Positions 61,374 to 64,000 of a stretch of 64,000 nucleotides of DNA are shown here, one piece after another. Within the stretch, counting starts at the first letter, position 1. Each line of letters opens with the position of its first letter. A program made the position numbers and the translations under genes. Source of the stretch: Bog-113 sp965226755 (GTDB lineage: Bacteria > Acidobacteriota > Terriglobia > Bryobacterales > Bryobacteraceae); contig CBDDDT010000006.1 in the NCBI GenBank assembly GCA_965226755.1, forward strand, positions 124,001 to 188,000, read 5' to 3'. The notes beneath the pieces were generated by a model that saw only the letters and a list, made by a program, of their open reading frames with translations, was not told the DNA's origin and did no database searches.

Positions 61374-63111
61374 TTTTGAACAGGTTGGAGGCGACTTCGT
61401 TGAAGAACTTTTCGAGGCCTTCGAGCGAGGCGTCTTCCAGATCTTTGATGAGCAGGGGGACGACGGCGCGGTGGCGCTGTTCGAGCGCGATTTGGGTAGC
61501 GGCGAACTGGGCCATGTGATAGGCGGCCTCATAGGCGGCGCCGGGGAAGCGAGCCTGGCGCGCGGAGGCGATGAGCGTGGAGAAGCAGCCGCCGTGGCCG
61601 ATGATCATCTCGTGATAGGAGTGATTCATGGCGGGGCCCTCATAGATGTCAACGGGCATTTTGAAGGGCATGCGGAAGACGCGGTCAGCCGCGACGTCGA
61701 GGATCTTGCGAAGGCGGCGGCCTTCACTGGTATAGCGCAGATCGCCGAAGAAGGTGAGCTCGGCGTAGGTGGCGCCTTTGCGGATGGCGTCGCGCAAGGC
61801 GGCGGTGTAGTGTTCGGGAGTCCAGCGGGGCTGATTGGCGACGATGGCATCCCACGCGGCGGCGGAAGAATCCTGGAAGATTCCGGCGGCGATGGATTTG
61901 TAGAGTTCGACGGAAGGCTGGGCGACGAAGTTCATGTCGCGGAGGTAGGCGAGGCCGAAGACGACATAGTGGACGAACTGCATCCAGGCGGCGAGGGACG
62001 CGGCTTTGGGGAAGGTGACGATGGCGAGCGGGTACTTCATGTGGCGCAGCGTGGTGAGCGACTCGGCTTCGGGATGGGGTTCGCCACGGAGCTGGACGGC
62101 GAGGAAGCAGCGGTCCTGTTTGGGATTGCCGGGCTTCTGGTAGAAGCGGGTTTTGACGCGCTCCTGGATGACGATCTTGATGCCGATGCTCTCGCTTTTG
62201 CCGAGGGATTCCTCGAAATCCTGCTTGGTCCAAACGGCAACGCCGGACCAAGTGCGCGGGAGCAGAAGGGTGACCTTGTCGCGGCCGGCAAGGCCCTGGG
62301 TTTGGAGGAAGGCGGCAAGTTTCCAGGCGGTGCGGATGTCGTCGTCGGAAATCTGCGCGGCGGCGATCCAGGAGGCGAGATCGACGCCGGCGAGCGCGAG
62401 CGGGTAGAGGCTGCCCCGGGTGAGCGGGGCGCTGTGACGGCCGGCGCTGGTGTTCTGGTTATCGAGCTGAAGAGCGACGCGGGCGCAATGTCGGGACGCG
62501 GCGAACTGGTCGAGCAGGGACCCGGGAAGCGTCATGCAGAGCATGTTGGGCGCCGGGTCGACGCCATTGCGATCGAAGAGGGTAGCGATCTTCTCGAGGT
62601 TGAGGACGGGCTCATAGGAGGTCATTCCCATGGCCATGCCGACGACGAGGGTGGATTTGAGCAGCTCCGGCATGGGGAGCTGGGAGCGGAGCTGAAGATC
62701 GTGAACGATGGCCTTGAGCTTGGCGGGGTCGGCGGAATCGAGCGCGTAGAAGCGCGGGCCGCCTTTGAGGAGACCGCAGGCTTCATAGGCGAGTTTGTCC
62801 TCAATGCTGCCGCCCATGCCGGCCCAGATGAGGAAGCGGATGGGGACGCCGTGAGCGTCATGGAGGCGCTGGCGGAGCGCTTCTATTTCGGCGGCGATGA
62901 CGGCGGGCCATTCGGGATGGGCGGCGGCTTCGCGGGGCAGATCGAAGGGCGCCCAGGAGTTGTCGCCTAGGCGGGCGAGCGCGGCGTCGGCGGCGCGATC
63001 GGGCGCGGGAGATCGCAGGCGATCGAGGACGCGTTCGGCGTCGAAACGGGCGCCGAGTTCGGCGGTCTGATCGCGCGAAGCATCGTTGAGAATGGAGAGT
63101 GCGAATGACAA
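61366..63111 (-). CDS. pgi: Glucose-6-phosphate isomerase-like SIS protein
   Basis: This 581-residue protein has the two SIS-like halves of PGI: the sugar-binding block FLIWAGMGGSIEDK near residues 90-105 and the later stretch ALEQRHRAVVP in the C-terminal region. Interconversion of glucose-6-P and fructose-6-P is the likely role, and it fits the operon with rph and rdgB only loosely. It is divergent in detail from E. coli PGI, so a related aldose-ketose isomerase is possible. The start is a TTG, 7 bases inside the divergent lipoprotein gene. Confidence 0.68.
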   Translation of the reverse strand: MSFALSILNDASRDQTAELGARFDAERVLDRLRSPAPDRAADAALARLGDNSWAPFDLPREAAAHPEWPAVIAAEIEALRQRLHDAHGVPIRFLIWAGMGGSIEDKLAYEACGLLKGGPRFYALDSADPAKLKAIVHDLQLRSQLPMPELLKSTLVVGMAMGMTSYEPVLNLEKIATLFDRNGVDPAPNMLCMTLPGSLLDQFAASRHCARVALQLDNQNTSAGRHSAPLTRGSLYPLALAGVDLASWIAAAQISDDDIRTAWKLAAFLQTQGLAGRDKVTLLLPRTWSGVAVWTKQDFEESLGKSESIGIKIVIQERVKTRFYQKPGNPKQDRCFLAVQLRGEPHPEAESLTTLRHMKYPLAIVTFPKAASLAAWMQFVHYVVFGLAYLRDMNFVAQPSVELYKSIAAGIFQDSSAAAWDAIVANQPRWTPEHYTAALRDAIRKGATYAELTFFGDLRYTSEGRRLRKILDVAADRVFRMPFKMPVDIYEGPAMNHSYHEMIIGHGGCFSTLIASARQARFPGAAYEAAYHMAQFAATQIALEQRHRAVVPLLIKDLEDASLEGLEKFFNEVASNLFKNA

Positions 63112-63461
63112 ATCGGTTCCGGTTGCAGGTAATCCTCAGTGTACTGAGTGTGGCGGGATGCGCGAGCCGGAGCGAGGCGCCGGAGCTGCCGAAATCGATT
63201 ACGCCGGGGTGGCGGCTGGAGAGTTTTGGGAAGAAGGGCGCGGAGTGGGACGGGACGTATGGGGGTCCGGGAACGGCGCATGTGCGAATTTGGGCGATCC
63301 ACGGATCGGCGGAGGGATTGGACCGCGTGCAGAAGTGGAAGGCGCAAGCGAATACGGTGGTGGTGTATAGCGAGCGGTATTTCGCGGCGGTGGATTGGAG
63401 CGGGGCGGAGCGGACAGAGGCGGGGATGCTGGTGCGGGGGTTGGAGCGCGCGCTGAAGTAA
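63105..63461 (+). CDS. Small lipoprotein, 118 residues
   Basis: The N-terminus (basic MTNRFR, hydrophobic stretch, then SVAGC) is a lipoprotein signal with the lipobox ending at Cys19. The mature part is short, mixed alpha/beta and rich in Gly, Trp and charged residues; no family recognised. GGAGAG lies 5 bases before the ATG. The start overlaps the pgi start region on the other strand by 7 bases. Confidence 0.68.
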   Translation: MTNRFRLQVILSVLSVAGCASRSEAPELPKSITPGWRLESFGKKGAEWDGTYGGPGTAHVRIWAIHGSAEGLDRVQKWKAQANTVVVYSERYFAAVDWSGAERTEAGMLVRGLERALK

Positions 63462-63525
63462 GGCGGCGCGGGAGGAGATTGGGCGTCCGAGGCGGACGCG
63501 ATGGATGGATCGAGGGGGACGGTAG

Positions 63526-64000
63526 TTAGTTTTGGACCTCCGGGATCTCATTTTGCGCGGTTTGGGGATCCGCGGGGATGGTTTCGGTGGCGGAATTGGG
63601 GTGGATTGCGGGGAGTTCGGTGAGGCTCGGCGCGAGCGGCTCGTAAATCAAAGCCATTGCGGAAGTAGGTGTGGTTTGTTCGGGTTGCGGGCTCGCTGGG
63701 GCTTCGGCTTCGGCTTCGGCTTCGTCGGCGGCCGCTTGCGCGGCTTCTTCCGCGGCTGCTTGCGCGGCTTCTTCGGCGGCCGCTTGCGCGGCTTCTTCGG
63801 CGGCCGCTTGCGCGTCCTGCAAGGTGAGGTGGTGCGAGAGCGAGTCGTTGTAGAACTTCCAGGCGCGGCTCTCTTCGAGCACGAAGGCGGTCTCGCCGTT
63901 GCTGCGTTTGATGCGTTTGGTCTGGAGCTGTTCGAGCTGCTCTTCCATTCTCTGCATGAAGCGCGCGATGCGGGCTTCGTGGCGGCTGAGCGCTTCGAAG
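63526..64000 (-). CDS. Ala/Glu-repeat protein, 3' part
   Basis: The frame is open to the right edge of the window, so the true start is outside. Visible residues begin with a helical, charged stretch (EALSRHEARIARFMQRMEEQ). That stretch resembles the end of the short helical proteins that are common in Acidobacteria. It is followed by AFVLEESRAWKFY, then four copies of an 8-residue Ala/Glu unit (AAQAAAEE-like), and an acidic Pro/Thr-rich tail. The function is unknown. Confidence 0.6.
   Translation of the reverse strand, partial: FEALSRHEARIARFMQRMEEQLEQLQTKRIKRSNGETAFVLEESRAWKFYNDSLSHHLTLQDAQAAAEEAAQAAAEEAAQAAAEEAAQAAADEAEAEAEAPASPQPEQTTPTSAMALIYEPLAPSLTELPAIHPNSATETIPADPQTAQNEIPEVQN
63725..63820 (-). 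repeat. Four tandem 24-bp repeats encoding an Ala/Glu stretch
   Basis: Units of 24 bp begin at 63725, 63749, 63773 and 63797 and encode Ala-rich, Glu-containing 8-residue repeats in the gene at 63526. The last unit diverges. Confidence 0.9.

Overview
The window is about 64 kb of GC-rich, gene-dense bacterial chromosome. Two family markers point to the phylum Acidobacteriota, probably the Solibacter/Bryobacter lineage. One is a VWFA-related Acidobacterial domain protein (26752-28779). The other is a large Asp-box protein that appears to end in the Solibacter-type C-terminal module (44452-46341). No rRNA, tRNA, insertion sequence, prophage or CRISPR array was recognised. No stretch longer than about 300 bases lacks a gene.

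Layout. 1-8.0 kb: 3' part of lon, then engB, rho, der, a DinG-type helicase, queD and a short unknown gene. 8.1-16.7 kb: 7Fe ferredoxin, PiT phosphate transporter, an MhqO/MhqD-like dioxygenase-hydrolase pair, a family 2 glycosyltransferase, lysS, a LolC/E-type permease, pheA and ubiX. 16.7-20.3 kb: a more AT-rich patch of lineage-specific genes. It holds an HTH/S24-like regulator, an unknown protein, a secreted protein made of seven 22-residue Cys-containing repeats, and two membrane proteins of unknown function. 20.3-29.2 kb: SprT-like peptidase, fabH, a secreted zinc metalloprotease, a GH27 alpha-galactosidase, uppP, the VWFA-related protein and a GyrI-like protein.

29.3-42.2 kb is a complex I operon on the minus strand in the order nuoA-C-D-E-F-G-H-J-K-L-M-N. 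It lacks nuoB and nuoI. A good sigma70-type promoter precedes nuoA and overlaps the start codon of divergent thiS. 42.5-49.4 kb: a STAS/anti-sigma kinase pair, a FecR-domain protein, the Asp-box protein, a cold-shock gene whose leader may contain an intrinsic terminator, a DeoR regulator coupled to a 5'-nucleotidase-like HAD gene, and a divergent MFS transporter preceded by 10-bp phased repeats. 49.4-55.3 kb: thiL, an O-methyltransferase, a mutarotase-like protein, UDP-glucose dehydrogenase, and folP with a long repetitive basic tail. 55.3-64 kb: a DUF4337-like protein, tadA, a potABCD-type polyamine ABC operon, rdgB-rph-small ORF-pgi as an overlapping minus-strand operon, a small lipoprotein, and the 3' part of an Ala/Glu-repeat protein.

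Most genes are housekeeping. Genes are often head to head with almost no space: the der and dinG start codons overlap on opposite strands, and pgi and the lipoprotein overlap by 7 bases. TTG and GTG starts are common. The observations most worth a second look are the seven-repeat secreted peptide, the nuo operon without nuoB and nuoI, the csp leader terminator, the phased repeats at the deoR/MFS junction, and the folP tail.
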